DNA from: Tatumella sp. JGM91
Lineage (GTDB): Bacteria > Pseudomonadota > Gammaproteobacteria > Enterobacterales > Enterobacteriaceae
DNA length: 64,000 bases
Direction of reading: 5' to 3'
Assembly: GCF_018257575.1 (NCBI RefSeq)
Contig: NZ_JAERJP010000006.1
Coordinates: 1 to 64,000, forward strand
The notes beneath the pieces are model-generated. The model did not search any database. It was not told the origin of the DNA and saw nothing but the letters and a program-made list of their open reading frames with translations. A program made the translations under genes and the position numbers. The first letter of the stretch is position 1, and each line of letters begins with the position of its first letter. Of the stretch, positions 57,248 through 64,000 are shown piece by piece.

Positions 57248-58645
57248 TCAGGTTATTTTCTGAAAAACTTTACTGTAGCTATGTCGGGTCCTGCGGGCAA
57301 ATACCGGGTAGATGACTGATGTAATAACAAGGCTGATAACCCATGATAAGTCAATGCCGGGAATAATATTGGCATAAGGCCCCTGAAAGAAGGCATTTTC
57401 AACAAAAGGTATTTGTACAAGGATACCAATAAAATAAACAAACATTGTTTTTAGATTCAGTAATCCATAACATCCTCCGTCCGGACTAAAAATAGCACTG
57501 ACATTATACCTTTGTTTATTAATAACATAAAAATCAAGAAGATTAATCACTATCCATGGTGTCAGGACAGAGATTAATGCCAGAATAAGATTAATAAAGA
57601 AAGCAACGAAATGTTTTGATGTTTCAAGTGCAACGATAATACTCATCGATAACACAACAACTGAAACAATTAACCGGGTAATAACTCCGGGAGAGCGCTG
57701 TGGGAAAAAAGTATGAGCTGCGGTAATCAGAGATAAGACCGCTCCGTATAAGTTCATCGAGTTATGACAGATAATATTAATTAAAAACAGTATCATTAAT
57801 ACCGGTCCCAGCCATCCGGTGGCATGGCGTACTGATACCATTGCATCACTGTCTGGTGCGATATTCACTGCAATCATTCCGAAGACAAAAGCCAGTATCG
57901 TTCCGCCACATGCGCCGAGATAAGTCGCCCAGAAAGGCCTGGCGATCCCTGTGCTGGCAGGTAAATAGCGTGAGTAATCCGACGTATAAGGTGAGAAACT
58001 GATTTGCCATACTGCCCCGATACAAAAGGTCCCGAACCAGCCCGCAAGACTGAAACCACCCCGCAGCCAGAAATTCTCAGGCAGCGGATGTGACAGCATA
58101 AGCACCAGACCGGTTATCATGGCCGCCCCCATTACCCATGCTCCGAATTTGTTAATCCGGTGTATAAACCGGTAACCGATAATACCAATGATCGTGGCCA
58201 GCATTGCTCCGAGAATGGTTGAGCTCCTGACATTGATATCAGGAATAACATTATTGATTAACTTTCCGGAAAGTGAAATATTTGAAATAAAGAAACCAAG
58301 ATAAATAACAGTAGTGAAACTGATCACCAGCAATGAACCATAACGACCAAACTGGGCCCGGCTTTGTACCATCTGTGGTATCCCGACTTTCGGGCCCTGA
58401 GCCGATGTCAGCCCGAGAAAAATACCACCAAAAAGGTGGCCAGTAATAATTGCAGTCAGTGCAGAAATAACATCAAGATGAAAAGATTCTGTCGCAATAG
58501 CGCCACTGACAACTGCTAATGGCGCGATATTAGTACAAAACCATAATGTAAATAAACTGTGAGATTTACCATGCCTTTCTGATTCTGGAACAAAGTCTAC
58601 CGATTTATCTTCTATTATTCTTTTCTGAGTGGTTTTTTTATTCAC
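57248..58645 (-). CDS. NCS1-family nucleobase/N-heterocycle permease
   Basis: 465-residue, about 12-helix transporter of the nucleobase:cation symporter-1 family, similar to cytosine permease CodB and hydantoin/allantoin carriers. The N-terminal VDFVPESERHGKSHSLFTLWFCTNIAP carries the NCS1 PxxxR...L.W pattern. GPKVGIPQMVQSRAQFGRYGS and SFSPYTSDYSRYLP (substrate-site region in helix 6) are family signatures. It is the last gene of a same-strand cluster, 167 nt after the aldehyde dehydrogenase, and is likely its substrate importer. Codon use is more AT-rich than in the preceding genes by eye. Confidence 0.87.
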   Translation of the reverse strand: MNKKTTQKRIIEDKSVDFVPESERHGKSHSLFTLWFCTNIAPLAVVSGAIATESFHLDVISALTAIITGHLFGGIFLGLTSAQGPKVGIPQMVQSRAQFGRYGSLLVISFTTVIYLGFFISNISLSGKLINNVIPDINVRSSTILGAMLATIIGIIGYRFIHRINKFGAWVMGAAMITGLVLMLSHPLPENFWLRGGFSLAGWFGTFCIGAVWQISFSPYTSDYSRYLPASTGIARPFWATYLGACGGTILAFVFGMIAVNIAPDSDAMVSVRHATGWLGPVLMILFLINIICHNSMNLYGAVLSLITAAHTFFPQRSPGVITRLIVSVVVLSMSIIVALETSKHFVAFFINLILALISVLTPWIVINLLDFYVINKQRYNVSAIFSPDGGCYGLLNLKTMFVYFIGILVQIPFVENAFFQGPYANIIPGIDLSWVISLVITSVIYPVFARRTRHSYSKVFQKIT

Positions 58646-58812
58646 ATCACCCTCCGGAATTAATGATATTTAATTTTTAAAATAGAAAGACCTTCCTTTA
58701 AAAAGTACAAATCCGTTCCGACAAGCATAAGCCTGACGTAATTAATTCATTGATATAAAGCAGAATTATCTGTATGGGGAATTAATTTTCATTTCCCCCA
58801 TATCATTAACCC

Positions 58813-60279
58813 CTAACGCATAATAAAGGGGTCATCAATAGGCTCATCACTGGTCCGTAGCCATACCGTTTTCGTGGTCGTGTACTCCAGAGCAGCATCA
58901 ATTCCCCCTTCACGACCAAAACCAGATTTCCCAAACCCGCCAAAAGGCGCTAACGGAGATACAACACGGTATGTGTTCACCCATACCACACCACTGCGAA
59001 CTTTTCGGGTCACCCGATGGGCAAGCGTCAGATTACGGGTAAAAATTCCCGCCGCCAGACCATATTCGCTACTGTTTGCCAGTCGGATAGCATCGGCCTC
59101 GTTACTGAACGTTAATACAGATAATACAGGTCCGAATAACTCTTGTGAGACAGAGTCGGCGTCAGGACACTGACTGCAATCAAGGATTGTCGGAGGATAG
59201 TAAAATCCTTTTTTTCCGACAGGCTGATTCCCGAGGATAAGTTTTGCTCCCCGGGCAATACTGCGGGTCACTACCTGTTCAATTATTTCCTTTTGAGCGG
59301 CAGTACACAGCGGGCCAAACTGAGTTTCAGGATCCTGAGGACATCCGATAATGATCCCCTGTGCTTTAGTGACCAGCAGATGAAGAAACTGTTCTTTTAC
59401 AGTTTCCTGTACCAGTAATCGTGATCCCGCGACACAACTCTGTCCGCTTGCTGAAAAGATCGCAGCGATCTGTGCATTAGCAGCACTTTCCAGATCGGCA
59501 TCAGCAAATACAATAAAGGGTGATTTTCCCCCCAGTTCCAGTGAAGTGCTGGCGAGGTTTATGGCACTGTTACGGATAATATGCCGGGCCGTTTCGGCTC
59601 CGCCGGTAAATGCAATATGATCAATCAGCGGGTGAGAAGTCAGACAGGAACCACATTCTTCAGCAAATCCCGTAATAATATTAATAACTCCGGGGGGAAA
59701 TCCGGCTTCATCAATCAGCCCGGCAAACGCCAACAGAGGTGTCGGGGCAACTTCTGCCGCTTTAACCACCAGGGTACATCCTGCCGCAATCGCCGGACCA
59801 ATTTTTACCGCAGACAAAAATAACTGGCTGTTCCAGGGAATAATCGCGGCCACAACCCCCAGTGGTTCGCGCTTTATCCAGGTCTCCATATCAGCCTTAT
59901 CAATGCTCAGACTACTGCCGTCCATTTTATCCGCCAGACCGGCATAAAAACGATAATACTCTGCCACATAAGCAATCTGCGCCCGGGTTTCGCGAATAAT
60001 TTTCCCGGTGTCCAGGGTTTCCAGCCGTGCGAGTTTCATCGCATCACGTTCAATCAAGTCCGCCAGCCGTAATAACAACCGCCCACGTGCCCCTGCTGTC
60101 AGAGTACGCCAGCTGTCGGATTCAAAAGCCCGGACGGCAGCATTAACAGCATTATCCGTCTCCTCTTTACGGGCTTCAGCAATACAAGCCCAGGGCTCTG
60201 CAGTGGCCGGATTCAGAGAAGTAAATGTCGTATTACCGGGAACAAACTGACCATCAATATAAAGTTTGAACGATTCCAT
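58813..60279 (-). CDS. NAD(P)-dependent aldehyde dehydrogenase
   Basis: 488-residue ALDH-superfamily enzyme. Catalytic Glu248 is in SLELGGKSP and the nucleophile Cys282 in SGQSCVAGSR; IIPWNSQ and FTGGAETARHI are the nucleotide-binding blocks. FGGFGKSGFGREGG near the C-terminus is normal for the family. Two ATGs are adjacent (60282 and 60279); the second has the better spacing from GGAG. It follows the luciferase-like gene by 11 nt, in an operon with a monooxygenase and a hydrolase, so it most likely oxidises an aldehyde released by ring or bond cleavage. The specific aldehyde is not evident. Confidence 0.9.
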   Translation of the reverse strand: MESFKLYIDGQFVPGNTTFTSLNPATAEPWACIAEARKEETDNAVNAAVRAFESDSWRTLTAGARGRLLLRLADLIERDAMKLARLETLDTGKIIRETRAQIAYVAEYYRFYAGLADKMDGSSLSIDKADMETWIKREPLGVVAAIIPWNSQLFLSAVKIGPAIAAGCTLVVKAAEVAPTPLLAFAGLIDEAGFPPGVINIITGFAEECGSCLTSHPLIDHIAFTGGAETARHIIRNSAINLASTSLELGGKSPFIVFADADLESAANAQIAAIFSASGQSCVAGSRLLVQETVKEQFLHLLVTKAQGIIIGCPQDPETQFGPLCTAAQKEIIEQVVTRSIARGAKLILGNQPVGKKGFYYPPTILDCSQCPDADSVSQELFGPVLSVLTFSNEADAIRLANSSEYGLAAGIFTRNLTLAHRVTRKVRSGVVWVNTYRVVSPLAPFGGFGKSGFGREGGIDAALEYTTTKTVWLRTSDEPIDDPFIMR

Positions 60280-60290
60280 CATATCTCCGT

Positions 60291-61328
60291 TTAACGAAAC
60301 TCAGGGGCAACATGGCGGATAAAACGTTCCAGGCAGGCTTTCTTACGCTCAAACGTCATACCATTATCCAGCCACAGGGCATATTCGTCATAACCCAGCG
60401 CTTCATATTTTTTCAGTCTGGCAATCACTTCATCTGCACAGCCGATAGCCAGATTTTTGCGCATAGCATCAACACTGTAATAATTGCTGGCGGCAATTTC
60501 CTCTTCACTCAGCGCCTGAATAAGTCCTTGCCGCACCGGGCGCTGATTTTTAAACCAGGCACCAAAATAGTTATAGAAACGATGAATTTCGGTAGCCGCC
60601 TGCCAGGCATCCTCTTCATCACCGGCCACATAACCGTGTTGAAGCAACATAATTTTAAGCGGTTTTTCCGGTAAATATTCACGGCATGCGCCATGAAAAC
60701 AGCCGATCAGGCGTTCTATTTCCTCATCGCCCTGATGCAACGGAGTACACTGGACATTACAGCCATTTTTCACTGCAAAATCATGGCTATTAGGATCCCG
60801 GGCCGCGACCCAAATCGGAGGGTGAGGTGTTTGTACCGGTTTTGGTGAGGATGTCGTGGCCGGGAAATTCCAGTATTCCCCCTGATGTGTATAATCGCCC
60901 TCCCACAGGGCTTTGATTGCAGGCACTAATTCACGCATCCGCTGCCCTGCCTGCCAGGCATCCATCCCTGGCATTAACCTTTCATATTCGTAAGCATATG
61001 CACCACGGGCGATACCAAGGTCGAGACGACCACCGGTGATAAGATCGGTCATTGCGGCTTCACCGGCCAGACGGATAGGATGTGTAAAGGGAGCAATAAT
61101 TGTCCCCGTCCCCAGGCGGACGTTTCGGGTGCGGTGTGCAATATCGACCAGATTGATAAAAGGATTCGGGGCAATGGTGAAATTCATTCCATGATGTTCA
61201 CCGGTCCAGATAGCATGTAATCCGCCCTGGTCAGCTATTTCACATAACTGCATCATCTCTTCATATAACCGCTGCTGGTCATCTTCCGCAGAAATTCGTT
61301 CCATATGCAAAAACAGAGACAGTTTCAT
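60291..61328 (-). CDS. Luciferase-like (LLM class) flavin-dependent monooxygenase
   Basis: 345-residue TIM-barrel monooxygenase of the bacterial luciferase superfamily, which uses FMNH2 supplied by a separate reductase. MKLSLFLHMERISAED opens the first strand, AIWTGEHHGMNFTIAPNP (about residues 39-56) and VRLGTGTIIAPFTHPIRLAGEAAMTDLITGGRLDLGIARG (about 75-115) are family blocks, and PPIWVAARDPNSHDFAVKNG is typical of the later barrel. Its start overlaps the stop of the flavin reductase gene by 4 nt (ATGA), so the two subunits are translationally coupled. The oxidised substrate is unknown; N-heterocycles, amines and alkanes are known for relatives. Confidence 0.9.
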   Translation of the reverse strand: MKLSLFLHMERISAEDDQQRLYEEMMQLCEIADQGGLHAIWTGEHHGMNFTIAPNPFINLVDIAHRTRNVRLGTGTIIAPFTHPIRLAGEAAMTDLITGGRLDLGIARGAYAYEYERLMPGMDAWQAGQRMRELVPAIKALWEGDYTHQGEYWNFPATTSSPKPVQTPHPPIWVAARDPNSHDFAVKNGCNVQCTPLHQGDEEIERLIGCFHGACREYLPEKPLKIMLLQHGYVAGDEEDAWQAATEIHRFYNYFGAWFKNQRPVRQGLIQALSEEEIAASNYYSVDAMRKNLAIGCADEVIARLKKYEALGYDEYALWLDNGMTFERKKACLERFIRHVAPEFR

Positions 61329-62263
61329 ACAACCTCCCGATGGACAGAGTTAGCTAACGGATGGACAGTGCCGCGGGTATCATCACCGTAATACAGGTTA
61401 TAGTTGCCACTGCGGTATTCTGTGACGAACCTCGTCAGCAACGGTTTCAGTGCTGCATCCGCGAAAGACAGTCCGGTAAGCTGCTGTAGATCAACCCATT
61501 CTCCGCCCTGTACCGCCGACAACGCCGCTGTCGTCGGCAGATTACACAAAAAGACGACATGTCGTTGTTTATGCTGCCGGTTCTGCCAGAGGGAATAAAT
61601 AAAACCGGGGCTTGCTTCGGTAGTCAGTTCGCTGACGATGATCCCCGGGCATTCACTGGCACTGCTTTTCTTAATCTGACGAACCGGCAGCCTGTAGCCC
61701 TGCTGTGTTTTCACGACCAGTACTTTTCCTTCTGCTTCAATCAACGTACTGACAATATCCTGCGCGTCGATCAGGGATTCTGCGTTCTGGTAAGGGGTAA
61801 AATAGCCCCCGCGGTAATACCCCAGACCCGGCTGAGCATTGGCAGCAAACTGTTTCACTTCACCAATTAAGATCGCATGATCACCCGCATCAACAACCTG
61901 ATGCATCGCACACTCAAACCAGGCAGCGCTGCCACCCAGTAGCGGTGTCCCTGCAGTACCTGTATGCCAGGCAACCCGCGAAAAGCGATCAGACATTTTT
62001 CTGGCAAAAATATCGGACACGTCTTTCTGTTGCTCAGCCAGAATATTAATCGCGAAGTATGATGACTGAACAAAATTGTCAAAGTTGGCCGACCGTTTAT
62101 CAATGCTGACCAGCAGTAAAGGCGGATCAAGTGATACGGATGAAAATGAGTTAGCCGTAAAACCCTGTGGCTGATCCAGAGGGTCAAAGGTCGTCACAAC
62201 CGTCACTCCGGTCATAAATGCACCAAAAGCATCTCTTAATTGTTTACGTTTTTCGTCGTCCAT
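61325..62263 (-). CDS. Flavin reductase with extra C-terminal domain
   Basis: 312-residue protein; ATG 62263 follows AAGGAG, while the frame also allows GTG 62266. Residues about 1-165 are a flavin reductase domain (RutF/HpaC type): FMTGVTVVTTFDPLDQPQGFTANSFSSVSLDPPLLLVSID is its classic opening, and HAILIGEVKQF a later strand. The remaining about 145 residues (IVSTLIEAEGKVLVVKTQQG onward) are not part of usual reductases, which end near 165-190; I do not recognise this domain. It would supply reduced flavin to the luciferase-like enzyme encoded next and overlapping by 4 nt. Confidence 0.87.
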   Translation of the reverse strand: MDDEKRKQLRDAFGAFMTGVTVVTTFDPLDQPQGFTANSFSSVSLDPPLLLVSIDKRSANFDNFVQSSYFAINILAEQQKDVSDIFARKMSDRFSRVAWHTGTAGTPLLGGSAAWFECAMHQVVDAGDHAILIGEVKQFAANAQPGLGYYRGGYFTPYQNAESLIDAQDIVSTLIEAEGKVLVVKTQQGYRLPVRQIKKSSASECPGIIVSELTTEASPGFIYSLWQNRQHKQRHVVFLCNLPTTAALSAVQGGEWVDLQQLTGLSFADAALKPLLTRFVTEYRSGNYNLYYGDDTRGTVHPLANSVHREVV

Positions 62264-62266
62264 CAC

Positions 62267-63094
62267 TTACTCCTTAACTGGCTCTGGCGGGCTGACAATG
62301 GCAGTGTCGGGGCTAAGAAACGCCAGGATCTCCTGGTTAACACGTACCCCATCGGTCAGGTTCAGCATATGCCGGGCATTTTCGACGATAACTGCTTTAC
62401 CAGAACGGGCAGCATCGGCCATCGCGGCTGTCATCTGTGGATTTGAATTGCTATCTTTTTCACCGGTCATCACCAGTACCGGACAGTCCATTTCATTCCA
62501 GCGGTCAGAATACACACGATCGCCGGTGGCAAATGCCTGATAGGCCCGAGCGTAACCATGGCGATCAACTTGCTGTAGCCAGGTGCCGACTCTGTTACGC
62601 AGCGGACTGTCAGCAGCAGAATCATCGAACCAGCGTTCAAGAGGAGCATCAAGCCTGACATCTCCCTGAGCAAGCTCCTTCGCACGTTGCAAAACGGCCT
62701 TGCGGGCTGCCTCATCCCGCTTGTACACGCCGCTGATTACCACGGCATGACTCACCAGCTGAGGGTAATCAATGGCTATACCTGCGGTAATAAGAGCTCC
62801 CATCGAGTGACCGGCAATAGCAAAACGTTGTTCCTTACGGGCTTGCAGGAATGATGCCAGCCATTCCACATAATCTTTTAATGTCGCCGGGTGGCTGAAA
62901 CCGGTACTCTGACCATGTCCCGGCATATCGACAGCAATAACCCTGAAATAACGGCTGAGTTGTTCGGTTTGTAAAAACCAGGTATCGGCATTCATGCCTA
63001 CTCCATGGATAAGCACTAAAGGCGGCCCGTCACCTTCTTCCAGATAGCTAACCCGGGCGCCAGAGTCAGACAGCTGCTGGATTTTTCTGGTCAT
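62267..63094 (-). CDS. Alpha/beta-fold hydrolase
   Basis: 275-residue hydrolase. The oxyanion HG motif is LIHGVGMNADTW (residues 28-39), the nucleophile Ser97 lies in AGHSMGAL (GxSxG), and the His of the triad in ENARHMLNLTDG near residue 240; Asp is likely in VMTGEKDSN. It has no signal peptide and acts in the cytoplasm. It overlaps the upstream AA_synth gene by 29 nt and its stop abuts the flavin reductase gene. In the operon it probably hydrolyses an ester, amide or carbon-carbon bond formed by the monooxygenase. The substrate is unassigned. Confidence 0.88.
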   Translation of the reverse strand: MTRKIQQLSDSGARVSYLEEGDGPPLVLIHGVGMNADTWFLQTEQLSRYFRVIAVDMPGHGQSTGFSHPATLKDYVEWLASFLQARKEQRFAIAGHSMGALITAGIAIDYPQLVSHAVVISGVYKRDEAARKAVLQRAKELAQGDVRLDAPLERWFDDSAADSPLRNRVGTWLQQVDRHGYARAYQAFATGDRVYSDRWNEMDCPVLVMTGEKDSNSNPQMTAAMADAARSGKAVIVENARHMLNLTDGVRVNQEILAFLSPDTAIVSPPEPVKE

Positions 63095-63668
63095 GGCCTA
63101 ACTCTTTCAGGTCGAGGTAACGGTTACCGATGCGATGATGTGGTCGTCCGCCGAGCGCTGCACCAAGAGCAACCACAATTTCATTACTGAAAGGGGCATC
63201 ATTAATCGCGAACTGCATGGTGAGATAGTGTTCACGGGTGCCTTCATCACTGGTCCCCATCATCGGGATCAGAATCGGAGAATTCGCCGGACCACGGGTG
63301 TTATTAAACGCCAGGTATGTTTTCCCCTTAACCGCCGAACGGTAATGGTTCCCGAAATGTAAGGTATGGATCAGGGCCGAAGCATGTTCCAGTTCACCCG
63401 CCAGTCCGGTCACGGCACATTTTCCATAGGCGACAACCTTCTCCCCCCCGCCGGCTTCCCGAATAATTAAACCGGTAAGTAACTCGCCCAGTACGGGTGC
63501 CAGCTCACGGATTGCCGGTGAAAGGTCGTCCACATAGCCCTTATCAGCCCAGGGGTTAGTCACTACGGCTGCCGCCGCAATCATCACTAGCGGGGAAGTG
63601 GCTGCTTTACCACCATCGGAGTAGACAGTTTCGGTAGTCACTATGGTTTTACGGATCTCTGGATGCAT
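63066..63668 (-). CDS. AA_synth (DUF1185) family protein
   Basis: 200-residue protein of the family named amino acid synthesis (AA_synth, formerly DUF1185), whose biochemical function is not established to my knowledge. Typical blocks are RKTIVTTETVYSDGGKAATSP at the start, VTNPWADKGYVDDLSP (about residues 36-51), GEKVVAYGKCAVTGLAGELEHASALIHTL (about 74-102) and GGRPHHRIGNRYLDLKE at the end. It is the first gene of the operon and its end overlaps the hydrolase gene, so it belongs to the same pathway. GAGGG lies 8 nt before the ATG. It may be an enzyme acting on a cyclic amide or imide, but this is inference only. Confidence 0.88.
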   Translation of the reverse strand: MHPEIRKTIVTTETVYSDGGKAATSPLVMIAAAAVVTNPWADKGYVDDLSPAIRELAPVLGELLTGLIIREAGGGEKVVAYGKCAVTGLAGELEHASALIHTLHFGNHYRSAVKGKTYLAFNNTRGPANSPILIPMMGTSDEGTREHYLTMQFAINDAPFSNEIVVALGAALGGRPHHRIGNRYLDLKELGHDQKNPAAV

Positions 63669-63736
63669 AACAAACGCCCTCTAATGTTAATTAATTGTTA
63701 ATAGCAAGTGCAGTTAATCGATATAACATTGGAATT

Positions 63737-63763
63737 TATGGTATGTCAAAATTTGGTATACCA
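63737..63763. promoter_or_regulatory. GGTATA-type operator upstream of the monooxygenase operon
   Basis: ATGGTATG at 63738-63745 and the perfect palindrome TGGTATACCA at 63754-63763 lie 70-95 nt before the operon's first ATG, with CATATGGC following at 63765. GGTATA repeats and TGGT-ACCA palindromes are bound by FadR/NanR-type GntR regulators. The regulator gene is probably beyond the right edge. Confidence 0.55.
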
Positions 63764-63880
63764 TCATATGGCATTCTTATGCGCTGCCGATGTGGCTGAT
63801 AAAACTAAAGAATAAATACTTATAATTCATTACATTAGAATAAAAACCTTTCCCATCGTTATCCGAATAGGGCGCCGGTT

Positions 63881-63908
63881 CTGTATTGTGATTTAATTCA
63901 CAATACAG
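63881..63908. promoter_or_regulatory. CRP-like palindrome at the right edge
   Basis: CTGTATTGTGA and TCACAATACAG are perfect 11-bp inverted arms separated by TTTAAT. The centre is exactly TGTGA-N6-TCACA, the CRP consensus. It lies about 215 nt upstream of the AA_synth gene and may serve a divergent gene beyond the window as well. The rest of 63669-64000 holds no gene that I can support. Confidence 0.7.
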
Positions 63909-64000
63909 TCAGAAAAATTAAAGAGATTATTTTTAACTTATTGATTATTAATATCTAAATTAATTCAATAGACATATAAACCCTGAAGATGGATAAATTG

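Overview
The window looks like the chromosome of an enterobacterium. Many genes match Escherichia coli counterparts almost residue for residue, and long stretches keep E. coli gene order: orn/rsgA-psd-mscM-epmA, ecnA-efp-epmB-yjeI-groEL-groES-fxsA-aspA-cutA-dsbD-yjdC-tRNA-Phe, and acs/gltP with yjcE-soxR-soxS-yjcB. A PQQ glucose dehydrogenase and a three-subunit membrane gluconate (or ketogluconate) dehydrogenase, together with the missing fumarate-respiration genes, suggest an oxidative sugar-using member of the Erwiniaceae (Pantoea/Tatumella type). That assignment is an inference; no 16S or other marker is present.

Layout. 1-18.8 kb is conserved core: tRNA-Gly, RNA turnover (orn), ribosome assembly (rsgA), phosphatidylethanolamine synthesis (psd), osmotic protection (mscM), the complete EF-P lysylation set (efp, epmA, epmB), the entericidin ecnA (too short for routine ORF calling), GroES/GroEL behind a clear sigma-32 promoter, aspA, cutA, dsbD, yjdC and tRNA-Phe. 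Compared with E. coli, frdABCD-ampC-blc-gdx-ecnB, yjeJ, yjeH and dcuA are absent from their usual positions. 18.8-25 kb, just downstream of tRNA-Phe, is a scarred accessory region. It holds an IS3-family transposase remnant, an amino-acid racemase next to a frameshifted chorismate-mutase-like gene, a cold-shock-domain protein, frmR-frmA with a clear operator, a broken NCS2 permease, a decayed cupin-like gene and a DUF2946/CopC copper pair.

25-43 kb is mostly transport and envelope: a YcgR-like PilZ protein, an unusual POT-family transporter, two MFS transporters, a LysR/OsmC pair, the nucleoside channel Tsx with a near-perfect CRP site, the Tat-exported flavoprotein/cytochrome c dehydrogenase operon, sbmA, an exported ParB-like protein, yncE with a Fur-like box, and murQ. 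43-56 kb holds gltP, acs, a YfaZ porin-like protein, an LrgA/LrgB (CidA/CidB) pair with a divergent LysR regulator, the antiporter YjcE, soxR/soxS around an intact SoxR box, yjcB and gcd.

56.5-64 kb is the most distinctive part. After a LysE-type exporter there is a minus-strand operon encoding an AA_synth (DUF1185) protein, an alpha/beta hydrolase, an extended flavin reductase, a luciferase-like monooxygenase, an aldehyde dehydrogenase and an NCS1 permease. The genes overlap or nearly touch, and a GGTATA-type operator lies upstream. This looks like import plus two-component oxidative cleavage of an N-containing, possibly heterocyclic, compound, with hydrolysis and aldehyde oxidation of the products. 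The substrate is unknown. Gcd and the gluconate dehydrogenase would together oxidise glucose in the periplasm and feed electrons to ubiquinone.
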